Made by a program: the position numbers and the translations under genes. Of a stretch of 64,000 bases of DNA, positions 45,936 to 55,245 are shown piece after piece. The notes under the pieces are model-generated. The model was not told the DNA's origin and searched no databases. It saw only the letters and a program-made list of their open reading frames with translations. The number at the start of each line of letters is the position of its first letter. The stretch's first letter is position 1. Source of the DNA: Rhizobium sp. Root1203 (lineage in GTDB: Bacteria > Pseudomonadota > Alphaproteobacteria > Rhizobiales > Rhizobiaceae); contig NZ_LMCW01000012.1 of NCBI RefSeq assembly GCF_001424945.1, positions 450,373-514,372 on the forward strand. Reading direction: 5' to 3'.

Positions 45936-46598
45936 ATGAAACAGATCGGCATCACTATGCGCCTCGCGGCCACCATCGACATCTTCGGCTATTGGAACAG
46001 GATTCGCGGAGCTGAGATCGCGCCATTGCGAACTCAGATAGAGCCGAACGCGGTACGCCATATCCTGGCCAGTCTCTTCATGCTCGAGATCAACAAATCC
46101 GGCCGCGTCACGTTTCGCCTCGCGGGCACCCGCATCTGTGATCTCTTCGGCCGCGATCTTGGCGGCTCCAGCCTGTCGGAACTGTGGGCGCACGGCAACG
46201 AGGACATCGAGCGGACCGCCATGGGCGTCATGGAGCACGCGATCCCAACCCTGCTCAACGTGACCGGCTACAGCACCGCCGGTCATCGCACCGGCTTCGA
46301 GATCATTCTCCTGCCGCTGCGTTCCAACGAGGGACACTGTAACAAGGTACTCGGCTGCATTGCTCCGGAAACCGCCGCAAGCTGGCTTGAAGTGGTGCCG
46401 CTGCAATTCCTGGCGCTCGACCGCAGCCGTCTTGTCTATGAACAATTGGCAACGCCGCACGAGGGAACGCAGGATCCGAAGGCGGCGGACATTGCAGTGG
46501 CCGCACGGGCGCCGTCGATTACCGAAACCCTGTATCTGGCGATGTCCAACCAGCGCACCGAGCCGGCCAAGGCCGATGGACCGTTCCGGCACTCGTAG
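45936..46598 (+). CDS. PAS domain-containing protein (PAS_5)
   Basis: A 220-residue protein. Residues about 15-150 match the PAS_5 family of alphaproteobacteria (IEPNAVRHILASLFMLE, GRVTFRLAGTRICDLFGRDL, LSELW). The rest is low-complexity. There is no output domain, so it is either a stand-alone sensor or binds a partner. It is followed by a PilZ gene on the same strand (88 nt gap), and c-di-GMP signalling may be the shared theme, but that is inference. Confidence 0.85.
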   Translation: MKQIGITMRLAATIDIFGYWNRIRGAEIAPLRTQIEPNAVRHILASLFMLEINKSGRVTFRLAGTRICDLFGRDLGGSSLSELWAHGNEDIERTAMGVMEHAIPTLLNVTGYSTAGHRTGFEIILLPLRSNEGHCNKVLGCIAPETAASWLEVVPLQFLALDRSRLVYEQLATPHEGTQDPKAADIAVAARAPSITETLYLAMSNQRTEPAKADGPFRHS

Positions 46599-46686
46599 TA
46601 AGACGTAAAAACGTCATCGGTACAACCTTCTGTTAAGGGATTGCGGGTAAAGATCGACGGCAAGACATTTATAAAGAAGCCGTATA

Positions 46687-47298
46687 ATGCACGCATTCCA
46701 GCAAGCTCAGACGCAACGGACTGCGCCTCGCCTTGAACAAGGTGCATTCCAGCGTGTGCCCATCAATATGCAGGGCAGGCTGATGCTGGCGAATTACGAG
46801 GAATACGAGTGCATCGTCATCGACATGTCGCCCGGCGACATGTACGTGACCTGCCAGGGCCGTCCTCGCGCCAACGAGCGTGTTGTCGCCTACATCGATC
46901 ATCTCGGACGCGTCGAAGGCTATGTTCAGGCGGTCGACGGTCGCGGCTTCACGATGTCGATCCACGCCACAGAACGAAAGCGCGAAAAACTCGCTGCGCA
47001 GCTGACCTGGCTTGCAAACAAGCACGAACTTGGCCTTCCCGAAGATCGTCGCCACGACCGGCTGATGACGCGCGAATCGCAAACCCAGATCACGCTTGAG
47101 GACGGCACGCGCTACAACTGCCGCATCATGGACTTGTCGCTCTCCGGTGCCGCCGTCGATGTCGAGGTGCGTCCGCCGATCGGCACGGCACTGCGGCTTG
47201 GAAACATGCGCGGACGCGTCGTGCGTCATTTCTCGGAAGGCGTGGCGATCGAGTTCCTCTCCCTTCAATCCCGCGAGACACTGCGCGAATTTCTTTGA
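46687..47298 (+). CDS. PilZ domain-containing protein
   Basis: A 203-residue protein with two PilZ-like modules. The N-terminal one (residues about 15-100) has VPINMQGRLMLAN and DMSPGDMYV; the C-terminal one (about 105-195) has the RxxxR-type c-di-GMP entry (RRHDRLMTRESQTQI) and DLSLSGAAVDVE. It probably binds c-di-GMP and tunes motility or surface traits. It follows the PAS gene and precedes a peptidase gene. Confidence 0.85.
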   Translation: MHAFQQAQTQRTAPRLEQGAFQRVPINMQGRLMLANYEEYECIVIDMSPGDMYVTCQGRPRANERVVAYIDHLGRVEGYVQAVDGRGFTMSIHATERKREKLAAQLTWLANKHELGLPEDRRHDRLMTRESQTQITLEDGTRYNCRIMDLSLSGAAVDVEVRPPIGTALRLGNMRGRVVRHFSEGVAIEFLSLQSRETLREFL

Positions 47299-47357
47299 TT
47301 GCCGTCATCCGGTTGTCACGCTGCTGATGCATGGGGGGCGCCGCAAAGAGGTGGCGC

Positions 47358-48326
47358 ATGTCGGTTCTCTACCCGGAAATTGATCCCTACGCGTACGGCT
47401 TCCTCGATGTTGGCGGCGGGCAGCAACTCTACTGGGAAGCATACGGCAATCCAGGAGGACGCCCGGCGCTTTATCTTCACGGCGGGCCGGGATCAGGTTG
47501 CACGCCATCGGCAGCGCGCTACTTCGACCCCTCCGTCTATCGCATCATCCTCTTCGACCAACGCAACTGCGGCCGAAGCCTGCCCAATGCGGCAGACATG
47601 GACACCGACCTCGCCGAGAACACGACCTGGCATCTCGTCGACGATATCGAAAATCTCCGTCGTCACCTGCATGTGAAAGACTGGGTGCTGTTCGGAACTT
47701 CCTGGGGATCGACGCTCGCCCTCGCCTATGCGCAGACCCATCCTGCGCGTGCAGCGGCTATCGTGCTTGCCGGCGTCACCATGACCCGACGCTCCGAGAT
47801 CGACTGGCTGACGCGCGGAATGGCGGCGCTATTTCCCGAGCAATGGAGCCGGCTGATTGCGGAGCTACCCGAGGATCTGCGGCAGATCGGCGTCGTCGAA
47901 GGCTACCGGCTACTGGTCAATGCGCCAGATATGGAGACCCGGGTGAAGGCGGCGCGGGACTGGCATGACTGGGAGGCGGCCTCCATTCTCCTTGCCAATC
48001 CCGCCGGGTTTCCTCGCCGCTGGCGGGACCCACGATACCTTCTCACCCGTACGCGGATCGTTACCCACTACTTCGCGCAGCACGGCTGGCTTGAAGAGGG
48101 CGTTCTGTTGCGCAACGCCGACAGGATGAAAGCGATCCCAGGAACGCTGGTGCAGGGGCGGCTCGACCTTGAGGCACCGCTGACGACTGCGTGGGAACTG
48201 TCGAAAGCCTGGCCAGGGAGCGAGCTGGTGATCGTCGAAAACGCCGCGCACTCGCCCGACACCGAGGGCATGGCGCGTGCGATCATCGACGCGACCGGCC
48301 ATTTTTCCGAAATTTCTTCAAAATAA
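47358..48326 (+). CDS. pip: Prolyl aminopeptidase
   Basis: A 322-residue alpha/beta hydrolase that releases N-terminal proline from peptides in the cytoplasm. Family motifs are LHGGPGSG, FDQRNCGRS, the nucleophile S115 in GTSWGSTLAL, and the Asp/His of GRLDLEAP and NAAHSPD. The start at ATG 47358 (MSVLYPEIDPY) is the family start; the few codons upstream do not match. Complete and of normal length. Confidence 0.95.
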   Translation: MSVLYPEIDPYAYGFLDVGGGQQLYWEAYGNPGGRPALYLHGGPGSGCTPSAARYFDPSVYRIILFDQRNCGRSLPNAADMDTDLAENTTWHLVDDIENLRRHLHVKDWVLFGTSWGSTLALAYAQTHPARAAAIVLAGVTMTRRSEIDWLTRGMAALFPEQWSRLIAELPEDLRQIGVVEGYRLLVNAPDMETRVKAARDWHDWEAASILLANPAGFPRRWRDPRYLLTRTRIVTHYFAQHGWLEEGVLLRNADRMKAIPGTLVQGRLDLEAPLTTAWELSKAWPGSELVIVENAAHSPDTEGMARAIIDATGHFSEISSK

Positions 48327-48702
48327 TTTTCGACGCGGACGACCGAAATCGGGCGGATTTCGCCCTCTTTTCCAGCCGTCTGCACCGTTCCGGCGCGCGC
48401 CCAGCGCACAAATCTCCCAGACCCCATGGTGAAGGGAAGATTAACGGACAGCGCATTGGCCCCGGGGGCGTTAATCTTTTGCCCCGAAATGGATCGATTG
48501 GGGCACCGAATGGTGTTTGGAAACGCTAAAACTTGAATCAAATTTAGCGCGAATGCGTCTCGAATTTTAGGCGAATTCGACTTTGTTTTTAGTCGAATTC
48601 GGTGTGCTTTTGAATAAACTAAGCCCTTAATTTAACTACGCAATTTTGCGTCAGGTAAAAATCCCTGTGTCAAGGTCTCCTCACGAACGGGGAGACAACA
48701 AA
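48327..48702. other. Intergenic region with stem-loops
   Basis: These 376 bases have no credible gene. A 7-bp stem-loop (CGAAATC/GATTTCG) at 48344-48362 followed by CCCTCTTTT may terminate pip. The second half is A+T-rich and has a perfect 11-bp inverted repeat at 48573-48602 with a T-rich loop, then the promoter and leader of the cysteine peptidase gene, whose start follows GGGGAGACAACAAA. Confidence 0.5.
48573..48602. repeat. CGAATTCGACT inverted repeat
   Basis: Perfect arms CGAATTCGACT and AGTCGAATTCG with an 8-nt loop. CGAATT occurs once more just upstream (48562-48567). The site lies 101 nt before the cysteine peptidase start and could be an operator or a leader hairpin. Confidence 0.5.
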
Positions 48703-49308
48703 ATGACAATAGCGACATTCATCAAGGGCGGCTTCGCAGCCGGCGTGATGCTGATCGTGATGGCGGGCGCGGGACAGGCGACCTACCTGAACATGACCGT
48801 AGCTGGCAATTCGAGTTCGCCAATCGGCGCCTACCAATTCTGCAAGGAAAGTCCGGCCGATTGCAGCAACGCTGCCGGCGACCAGGGTGCCCTCCTCCTG
48901 ACCGAGGAACGCTGGAAGACCATCCTCAAGATCAACTATCAGGTCAATTCATCCATCACGCCGATGACGGACAAGGAGATCTACGGCGTCGAAGAACGCT
49001 GGGCCTACCCGCGCACCGTCGGCGATTGCGAAGACTACGCATTGCTCAAGCGCAAGATGCTGATCGACGGCGGCTTCTCGCCTTCCGATCTGCTGATGAC
49101 GGTCGTGCTGCAGCCGAACGGTGAAGGTCATGCCGTCTTGACCGTCCGTACGGACCGTGGCGACTTCATCCTCGACAACATGCGCAACAAGGTGATGCTC
49201 TGGGCCGATACCGAATACACCTTCCTCAAGCGTCAGTCGGCGGATGATCCGACGCGCTGGGTCAAGCTGCAGGATGGCCGCGCGGTTGCGGTCGGCAGCG
49301 TCAAGTAA
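48703..49308 (+). CDS. Transglutaminase-like cysteine peptidase (BTLCP)
   Basis: A 201-residue exported protein. ATG 48703 follows GGGGAGACAACAAA and opens a signal peptide (to GAGQA). The catalytic triad is visible: C109 in VGDCEDYALLKR, H143 in GEGHAVLTV and D158 in FILDNM. This is the bacterial transglutaminase-like cysteine proteinase family, whose members (LapG and relatives) cleave surface proteins. No LapD-like partner is encoded nearby. A strong terminator follows. Confidence 0.9.
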   Translation: MTIATFIKGGFAAGVMLIVMAGAGQATYLNMTVAGNSSSPIGAYQFCKESPADCSNAAGDQGALLLTEERWKTILKINYQVNSSITPMTDKEIYGVEERWAYPRTVGDCEDYALLKRKMLIDGGFSPSDLLMTVVLQPNGEGHAVLTVRTDRGDFILDNMRNKVMLWADTEYTFLKRQSADDPTRWVKLQDGRAVAVGSVK

Positions 49309-49384
49309 CGATAAGGCTGCCGGATAGAACCGGCAGCAACCAATGTTCCGGTCCGTCCCCCGCATATCGTCCCGACCGGCACAA

Positions 49385-49418
49385 GAGCCGCTCCTGCTGT
49401 CCCAGGAGCGGCTCATTG
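49385..49418 (+). terminator. Rho-independent terminator
   Basis: Perfect 12-bp arms GAGCCGCTCCTG / CAGGAGCGGCTC with a 6-nt loop, followed by ATTGTTTATG. It lies 76 nt after the cysteine peptidase stop. Confidence 0.8.
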
Positions 49419-49556
49419 TTTATGTGTCCCGGCCTTATCTGCACTCTCGCGCTTCTTAACCGTTAATTAACTACGCCGGCCGGATCATGGCGCAACACTC
49501 ATCGACACCGGCGGCTCTTGTTTCTTCCTGCGGCGGTCAGTTATCCGAGGGCCGCC

Positions 49557-50309
49557 ATGGACCATCTTGCGCACGGTGCCGAGAGCATCGCGGAAACACC
49601 GCTTCTGTCGACGGGATTTCTTGTCCGAGCGATGGCGATTGTCGCCTTGCTCGCAGCGCTCACGGTCGGGATAAGCATCGGCGGTCGGTGGTTCGGGGCG
49701 AGTGTCTCCCTCGCCGGCAACACCGATAGTACGGCGTCTGTCGCGCTGACGATCGGTCGCGATACGCTGCAACTGCCGGAGAACACGCTGCGCTTTCCGA
49801 GCCAGAGGCATGGCGGAACCTCGGAGCGCGCCGATCTCTACCTCACATGGCCGCAGATGCAGGGTTACAGCAAGGACAGCCGGCAGCGTTTCGACGATGT
49901 TGCCCAGTCGTCCGATCTCATCTTTCTCCAAATCACCCAAAGCACGATGTCCCGCGACATGTCGGGCCGCATGGAACCGATCTATTCGCACCTCGTAGAG
50001 GGCGATCCGGTGCCGTTCGCGAACGGCATGACGTTGCATCGGCTTCGCCCCGATGCAGGCTACGCCGATGAGGTGCTGTTGACCGCGCAAAGATCGGGTG
50101 CACCGGACTACGTCGTTCGCTGTGTGCTCCCTTCCGCGCCCGAAATGGCGACCAGCGGCGATTGCCAACGCGATATCAAAGTGGGGCGCGATTTAAGTGT
50201 GCTTTACCGCTTCTCGAGTCGGCATTTGCCCGACTGGGACCATATTGATGCCGCTATTCGCCATTTTGTGGAAGCGCGCCTCATGACCCGTTCCGCGACA
50301 AGCCCGTAG
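49557..50309 (+). CDS. Conserved hypothetical membrane-anchored protein
   Basis: A 250-residue protein starting at ATG 49557 (MDHLAHGAES) behind GAGGGCC; an upstream ATG in the same frame lies in unlikely sequence. One membrane helix at about residues 20-42 (VRAMAIVALLAALTVGISIGG) anchors a periplasmic domain with well-formed strands (DLYLTWPQMQGYS, DYVVRCVLP). I recall this protein as a conserved unknown of Rhizobiaceae. It precedes the D-Ala-D-Ala carboxypeptidase gene by 136 nt. Function unknown. Confidence 0.75.
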   Translation: MDHLAHGAESIAETPLLSTGFLVRAMAIVALLAALTVGISIGGRWFGASVSLAGNTDSTASVALTIGRDTLQLPENTLRFPSQRHGGTSERADLYLTWPQMQGYSKDSRQRFDDVAQSSDLIFLQITQSTMSRDMSGRMEPIYSHLVEGDPVPFANGMTLHRLRPDAGYADEVLLTAQRSGAPDYVVRCVLPSAPEMATSGDCQRDIKVGRDLSVLYRFSSRHLPDWDHIDAAIRHFVEARLMTRSATSP

Positions 50310-50445
50310 ATTGCTCCGGAATGACGAAAGAAACGATTAATCATAAACGGATTGGTAACCCCGGGGCGCTAATTTCAAAGGGTTCGGTCGTGCGGGAGGG
50401 CGCACGGTCCCGCGAATATGTGAACTGCAAGCGAAGAGTGAAATA

Positions 50446-51912
50446 GTGTCAAGGTCAGCCTCCCCCGCATCTCCATCCCGTTCCAGCAACTTCCTGATCA
50501 AAGCGATCGTGGCGCTGTCCATGGCAGTCGGAATCGTGGCGGTCGACTCGGCGAGCGCCGATGCCGAGGCCGCGAATTCAAAATATGCCGGAATCGTCGT
50601 TGACGCGAATACCGGCAACGTCCTCTACAGTGAAAACGCCGACCGCTTGCAGTATCCGGCGTCGCTGACCAAGATGATGACCTTGTATCTGACCTTCGAA
50701 GCGCTGGAGCAGCGCCGCATCCGGCTCGATACTGCCGTTCCCTTTTCTGCTCATGCGTCCGGCCAGGCTCCGACGAAGCTTGGTGTCCGCCCGGGCGGCA
50801 CGATCTCCGTCGAGCAGGCCATTCTCGGCCTCGTGACACTGTCTGCCAACGATGCCTCGACGGCGCTCGGCGAATTGCTCGGCGGCAGCGAAGACCGCTT
50901 CGCGCAGATCATGACTGCCAAGGCGCATGCACTCGGCATGACGCGCACGACCTACCGTAACGCCAACGGTCTGCCGAACACGGCACAGATGACCACGGCG
51001 CGCGACCAGGCTCGCCTCGGAATCGCGCTGCGCCAGCATTTCCCGCAGTACTATGGCTACTTTTCCACGCAGAGCTTCAAGTTCGGCAATCGCATCATCC
51101 GCAGCCACAACCGCCTGGTCGGTTCCGTGCGTGGCGTCGATGGTATCAAGACCGGCTATACGCGCGCTGCAGGCTTCAACCTTGTCAGTTCTGTCCAGGT
51201 CGACGGCAAATCCATCGTTGGTGTCGTTCTCGGCGGTGCTTCCACCCCAGCGCGCGACAATCAGATGCGCAACCTGATTGCCTCCTATCTGCCGAAGGCG
51301 TCGAACCGTGGCGGTTCGTCCGACCTCATTGCACAGGCTCCGAAGATTTCGGCACAGCCGGTGGTTCCAGTCACGGCTGCCAAGAGCGAAGTGGCCTCGA
51401 CAGCGGCGAACGTCGACCTGCCGCACGGCGGCCCGACACCTGATACACGGGCCGATCGCGCCTCCACGCAGGTCGCAGCCTACGCCGCAACATCCGCCTC
51501 GAAATCCGAAAATCCGCTTCTGCAGCAGGACATGCCCGCGCCGACCAAGGTCAGGACGCAGCCTGTCAAGCAGGCTTCCGTGACGGCCGCAACCCCTGCT
51601 CCCACCTACGTTCCGCCGGAACAGGGTGACACCTCGGTCGACACGCTGACGACGGCGTCAACGAAGTTGCCACAGCCGAGCGGCTGGGTCGTTCAGATCG
51701 GCGTTTCGTCAAGCAAGGAAGGCGCCATGGATCTGCTCGATGGCGCCAAGACGAAGGGCGGCAAGGCGCTGCGTTCGGCCAAGCCTTTCGCTGTCGCCTA
51801 TGCCGGAAGCTACCGCGCCCGGTTTGGCGGCTTCGATGAGCAGCGCGACGCTGTGAACGCCTGCAACGCGCTGAAGCGCGCCGGCGTGAAGTGCTGGGCC
51901 TCGGCTCAGTGA
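50446..51912 (+). CDS. D-alanyl-D-alanine carboxypeptidase with SPOR domain
   Basis: A 488-residue periplasmic penicillin-binding protein starting at GTG 50446. After a signal anchor (ends ASADA), the S11 peptidase domain has all active-site boxes: S73-L-T-K76, S133-A-N135 and K235-T-G237. It trims the terminal D-Ala of peptidoglycan stem peptides. A Pro/Ala-rich linker leads to a C-terminal SPOR domain (about 410-488, WVVQIGVSSSKEGAMDLL), which targets septal denuded glycans. The SPOR fusion is typical of alphaproteobacterial DacC-like enzymes. Confidence 0.93.
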   Translation: MSRSASPASPSRSSNFLIKAIVALSMAVGIVAVDSASADAEAANSKYAGIVVDANTGNVLYSENADRLQYPASLTKMMTLYLTFEALEQRRIRLDTAVPFSAHASGQAPTKLGVRPGGTISVEQAILGLVTLSANDASTALGELLGGSEDRFAQIMTAKAHALGMTRTTYRNANGLPNTAQMTTARDQARLGIALRQHFPQYYGYFSTQSFKFGNRIIRSHNRLVGSVRGVDGIKTGYTRAAGFNLVSSVQVDGKSIVGVVLGGASTPARDNQMRNLIASYLPKASNRGGSSDLIAQAPKISAQPVVPVTAAKSEVASTAANVDLPHGGPTPDTRADRASTQVAAYAATSASKSENPLLQQDMPAPTKVRTQPVKQASVTAATPAPTYVPPEQGDTSVDTLTTASTKLPQPSGWVVQIGVSSSKEGAMDLLDGAKTKGGKALRSAKPFAVAYAGSYRARFGGFDEQRDAVNACNALKRAGVKCWASAQ

Positions 51913-51918
51913 TGACAG

Positions 51919-51951
51919 GGACTGTCGCCTCCGCCTTCATGGCGACAGTCC
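51919..51951. terminator. Strong hairpin after carboxypeptidase gene
   Basis: Perfect 11-bp arms GGACTGTCGCC and GGCGACAGTCC, starting 6 nt after the stop codon. There is no U-tract on either side, so it may be a 3'-end protecting structure or a weak terminator rather than a classical one. Confidence 0.5.
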
Positions 51952-52027
51952 GGAATACGGCCGTGATCGGTGTTCGCGATCCGGCCGGAGTTCTTAGACT
52001 CGGTTTGTTTTGCGTACGGGGATAACA

Positions 52028-52306
52028 ATGGCGATCAACGAGAACGTTCCGCAATTTCCACCTCAAGGCCAGCAAACGGGGAAGAATCCCCGCTCGGTCC
52101 TGCATCCGCTTCACGAAGCGGCGCTCCGGCTTGCTGAAATCGGCCTCCAGCGGCAGAAGCCGAAGACGGCAAAGACCAAGGATCTGATCAATCTGCTGCT
52201 TTGCCACGGCGCGCGTGCATGGCGCTATTCGCAGCCCGAAGCGACCATCCACCTGCACGTCACCTGCCCCGGCGGCCGAGCGCCGGTGAGCCTTCGGCTT
52301 CGCTGA
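52028..52306 (+). CDS. Small conserved hypothetical protein
   Basis: A 92-residue protein. ATG 52028 follows GGGGATAACA. The centre is a helical, basic segment (LRLAEIGLQRQKPKTAKTKD), then NLLLCHGARAWRYSQPEATI and a short beta end. No signal or membrane part. I recall short proteins like this in rhizobia, but no function. It converges with the DUF1489 gene 8 nt away. Confidence 0.6.
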   Translation: MAINENVPQFPPQGQQTGKNPRSVLHPLHEAALRLAEIGLQRQKPKTAKTKDLINLLLCHGARAWRYSQPEATIHLHVTCPGGRAPVSLRLR

Positions 52307-52314
52307 TCCGGCGT

Positions 52315-52752
52315 CTAGAGAAGACCTAACTCCGAAAGCTCGCGGCGCAGATCCGCGGGCATTTCAGCAATACCCTCGCCGAGGGTATGCAGATCACGCG
52401 GCACATCTTCTTCGGGATAGTAGCGCCATCCCTGGAACGCGCGCTTCGGCTGCACCGAGGTTTCGATAACCTCCGGGCCGAGCACCAGGTTGCAGCGGCC
52501 GATCCCCTCACCGTCCGTGAACGTCTTGATATCGAGCAGTTTCTGGCGTGCCTGGACCTGTCCCTTGATGACCCAGTAAAGCGAGCCGCCGTTCAACAGG
52601 TCATCGACGCGTTTCGGTGCCATTCTCGTGGTGTGGACGGAATGCGGCTCCAGGCCGGCGGCGATGGCGCGCAGCGAGCGTTCCGCGACCCATTCACGCA
52701 GATCGTCGATCGAGTCGGCGCCCACGCACAATTTTATCAGATGCAATGCCAT
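52315..52752 (-). CDS. DUF1489 domain-containing protein
   Basis: A 145-residue protein with the DUF1489 signature: LIKLCVGADSIDDLREWV at the N-terminus, HTTRMAPKR, GSLYWVIKGQVQARQ, and AFQGWRYYPEEDVPRDL near the end. The family is widespread in alphaproteobacteria and of unknown function; the basic, RNA-fold-like sequence suggests nucleic-acid binding. Complete; no operon partner. Confidence 0.9.
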   Translation of the reverse strand: MALHLIKLCVGADSIDDLREWVAERSLRAIAAGLEPHSVHTTRMAPKRVDDLLNGGSLYWVIKGQVQARQKLLDIKTFTDGEGIGRCNLVLGPEVIETSVQPKRAFQGWRYYPEEDVPRDLHTLGEGIAEMPADLRRELSELGLL

Positions 52753-52883
52753 GCAGCCGTTGAAATCCTTTTGCCCGGCAGCGTCAAGCGGCTAGCGCAT
52801 GGCAGGCGCAGATGTGCAGCGATTTTCGGAAGGCGCTGTGCACGCGCGCCCCAACGGCAGAGAGGACCGTCTGCCGTCGCGGT

Positions 52884-54290
52884 TCAACATTCGACCACAT
52901 TGACGGCGAGACCGCCGGTCGAGGTTTCCTTGTACTTCTCACTCATATCGTGGCCGGTCTGGCGCATGGTCTCGATGCAGGCGTCGAGCGGGACGAAGTG
53001 CGTGCCGTCACCCTTGATCGCCAACGAGGCCGCCGTGACGGCCTTCACGGCACCGAGCGCGTTTCGCTCGATGCAGGGAACCTGCACGAGCCCCGCGACC
53101 GGATCGCAACTCATGCCGAGGTGATGTTCGAGCGCGATCTCCGCTGCGTTCTCGATCTGCTCGGGCGTGCCACCCATGACGGCGGCAAGTCCGGCAGCCG
53201 CCATCGCGGCAGCGGACCCTACCTCGCCCTGACAGCCGACCTCAGCGCCCGAGATGGAGGCATTGTGCTTGATGATGCCGCCGATGGCAGCCGCCGTCAG
53301 CAGGTAGTCGCGGATGCCGTTCTGATCCCAATCGTCATGGAAATGCTCGTAATAGCGGATGGTGGCGGGTATGACGCCGGCGGCACCGTTCGTCGGCGCG
53401 GTCACGACGCGTCCGCCGGCAGCATTCTCTTCGTTGACCGCCATGGCATAGACGCTCAGCCAGTCGTTGGCGAGCAGCGGATTGATGCGGTTGCTGCGCC
53501 ACTCCTCCTGGAGCTTGTCGTGGATGGCGCGGGCGCGCCTGCGAACATTGAGGCCCCCCGGCATGATGCCGTCGACCTTCAGTCCGCGCTCGATGCAGGA
53601 GCGCATGGCTTCCCATATGCGGTCGAGGCCCGCGTCGAGTTCCTCGCGGCTCCTCTGGCTCTCTTCGTTGGTGCGCTTCATCTGGGCGATGGAAAGCCCC
53701 GAGCGCGCTGCCATGTCGAGCATCTGCCTGGCGGTGGAGAACGGATAGGGCACCCTTGCGGCATCCGTCGGCGCCTTCTTCTTTGCGCGCATCGCCTCCA
53801 GCTCCGTATCGGTGACGACGAAACCACCACCGACCGAATAGTAGACCCGCCGCAGCAGCATGCGGCCATCCTTGTCGTAAGAGGAGAAGGACATGCCGTT
53901 CGCGTGGCCCGGCAGCGGCTGCTTCTTGTCGAAGACAAGATCGTTCTTGGGCTGGAACTGATAGCTCGGATGGTTTGGCGGGGAGATGCGCCCGGATCGC
54001 TCGACACGATCGATGATGCCATCCATCTTGTCGGGATCCACGCTATCCGGCTGTTCGCCCATCAAACCCAGGACAACGGCCCTCCCCGTCCCGTGGCCGA
54101 TGCCGGTATGCGCCAGCGAGCCGTGCAGACTGACCTTGATGGCGGCGACCTGCGCGCCCGACGACGGACGCGGCCATTCGTCCGACAGAATCAGATCGAG
54201 AAAGCGGTTGGCCGCCGTCATGGGACCCATCGTATGCGAGCTGGAAGGACCCACGCCGATCTTGAATACGTCGAAAACGGAAAGGAACAT
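52884..54290 (-). CDS. sdaA: L-serine ammonia-lyase, iron-sulfur dependent
   Basis: A 468-residue single-chain L-serine dehydratase converting serine to pyruvate and ammonia. The N-terminal SDH_beta domain ([19 protein letters not shown]) is followed by the SDH_alpha domain with cluster cysteines in [17 protein letters not shown] and [12 protein letters not shown]. The oxygen-sensitive [4Fe-4S] cluster is required. Complete and of normal length. ATG 54290 follows AGGACGC. The gene stands alone on the minus strand. Confidence 0.95.
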   Translation of the reverse strand: MFLSVFDVFKIGVGPSSSHTMGPMTAANRFLDLILSDEWPRPSSGAQVAAIKVSLHGSLAHTGIGHGTGRAVVLGLMGEQPDSVDPDKMDGIIDRVERSGRISPPNHPSYQFQPKNDLVFDKKQPLPGHANGMSFSSYDKDGRMLLRRVYYSVGGGFVVTDTELEAMRAKKKAPTDAARVPYPFSTARQMLDMAARSGLSIAQMKRTNEESQRSREELDAGLDRIWEAMRSCIERGLKVDGIMPGGLNVRRRARAIHDKLQEEWRSNRINPLLANDWLSVYAMAVNEENAAGGRVVTAPTNGAAGVIPATIRYYEHFHDDWDQNGIRDYLLTAAAIGGIIKHNASISGAEVGCQGEVGSAAAMAAAGLAAVMGGTPEQIENAAEIALEHHLGMSCDPVAGLVQVPCIERNALGAVKAVTAASLAIKGDGTHFVPLDACIETMRQTGHDMSEKYKETSTGGLAVNVVEC

Positions 54291-54477
54291 GAGTGCGTCC
54301 TGTTGAAAATTGGCTAACGAAAGCTACGCCAGAGCCGCCCGCGACCCGTTCGATGCACCGACATAGCATTTCACGCGTGCGACATCATCAAAATGAAACG
54401 TCGGAAGTTCCCGGTTATTGCGGCTGCCGTTCGCATCTGTAGAGTGGCGCCGTTCGAAGGGGAACTGAATCAATATA

Positions 54478-55245
54478 ATGATGACGACAGCAGATTACAT
54501 CGCACTTGTCTTTTTTGCGGTCCTTTGGTTCGGCTACTCACGGCTCCTGCGCGGTGCCAGCCTCTTCGGCAGGACAAGTCTTACCCATGCGATGGGAGAG
54601 CGGCGGCGCGAGTGGATTTACAATTCGCTGCGCCGCGATCTGAAGATGATCGACACGCAGATCATGGCGGGCCTGCAGAACGGCACGGCGTTTTTCGCCT
54701 CGACCTCGATTTTCGCGATCGGCAGCTGTTTTGCCCTGTTAGGCGCGACGGAAAAAGTGGATGCCGTCTTCGCCGACCTGCCGTTCGTCTTCCATAGCGG
54801 GCATGCGGTGTTCGAGATGAAGGTCGGTGGGTTGGCTGCGTTGTTCGGCTACGCCTTCTTCAAGTTCGGCTGGTCCTATCGGCTGTTCAACTACTGCACC
54901 ATTCTCTTCGGCTCCATTCCCATGGTACGTGACACCGAGCGCGATCTCATCGCCGCCGAACGCGCCGCCGAACGTGTCATCCGGATGAACATCATCGCCG
55001 GGGGGCACTTCAACGAGGGCCTGCGTGCGATCTTCCTGTCGATCGGCTATCTCGGCTGGTTCATCAATCCCTATGTCTTCATGCTGACAACCGCGATCGT
55101 CATCGTCGTGCTCACGCGCCGGCAGTTCTTCTCCGAAGCAAGGCTGGCGATCCTGGATACCGGGCCGCCATCAAATCTCCACCTTTATCCTATTCCCCGC
55201 GGTGGCCCTTCAGACGAGGGCAACGACTCATCCGGGGGATTGTAA
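54478..55245 (+). CDS. DUF599 domain-containing membrane protein
   Basis: A 255-residue inner-membrane protein with four or five helices (YIALVFFAVLWFGYSRLL at the start; LRAIFLSIGYLGWFINPYVF near the end). This matches DUF599, of unknown function. It ends directly before the DUF1624 gene: the TAA is followed at once by ATG. The two membrane proteins are therefore co-translated and may act together. The last 25 residues are a charged cytoplasmic tail. Confidence 0.88.
   Translation: MMTTADYIALVFFAVLWFGYSRLLRGASLFGRTSLTHAMGERRREWIYNSLRRDLKMIDTQIMAGLQNGTAFFASTSIFAIGSCFALLGATEKVDAVFADLPFVFHSGHAVFEMKVGGLAALFGYAFFKFGWSYRLFNYCTILFGSIPMVRDTERDLIAAERAAERVIRMNIIAGGHFNEGLRAIFLSIGYLGWFINPYVFMLTTAIVIVVLTRRQFFSEARLAILDTGPPSNLHLYPIPRGGPSDEGNDSSGGL

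Noticed and set aside
52812..54317. A 501-residue plus-strand frame over sdaA
   Set aside because: Antisense shadow of a complete enzyme gene.
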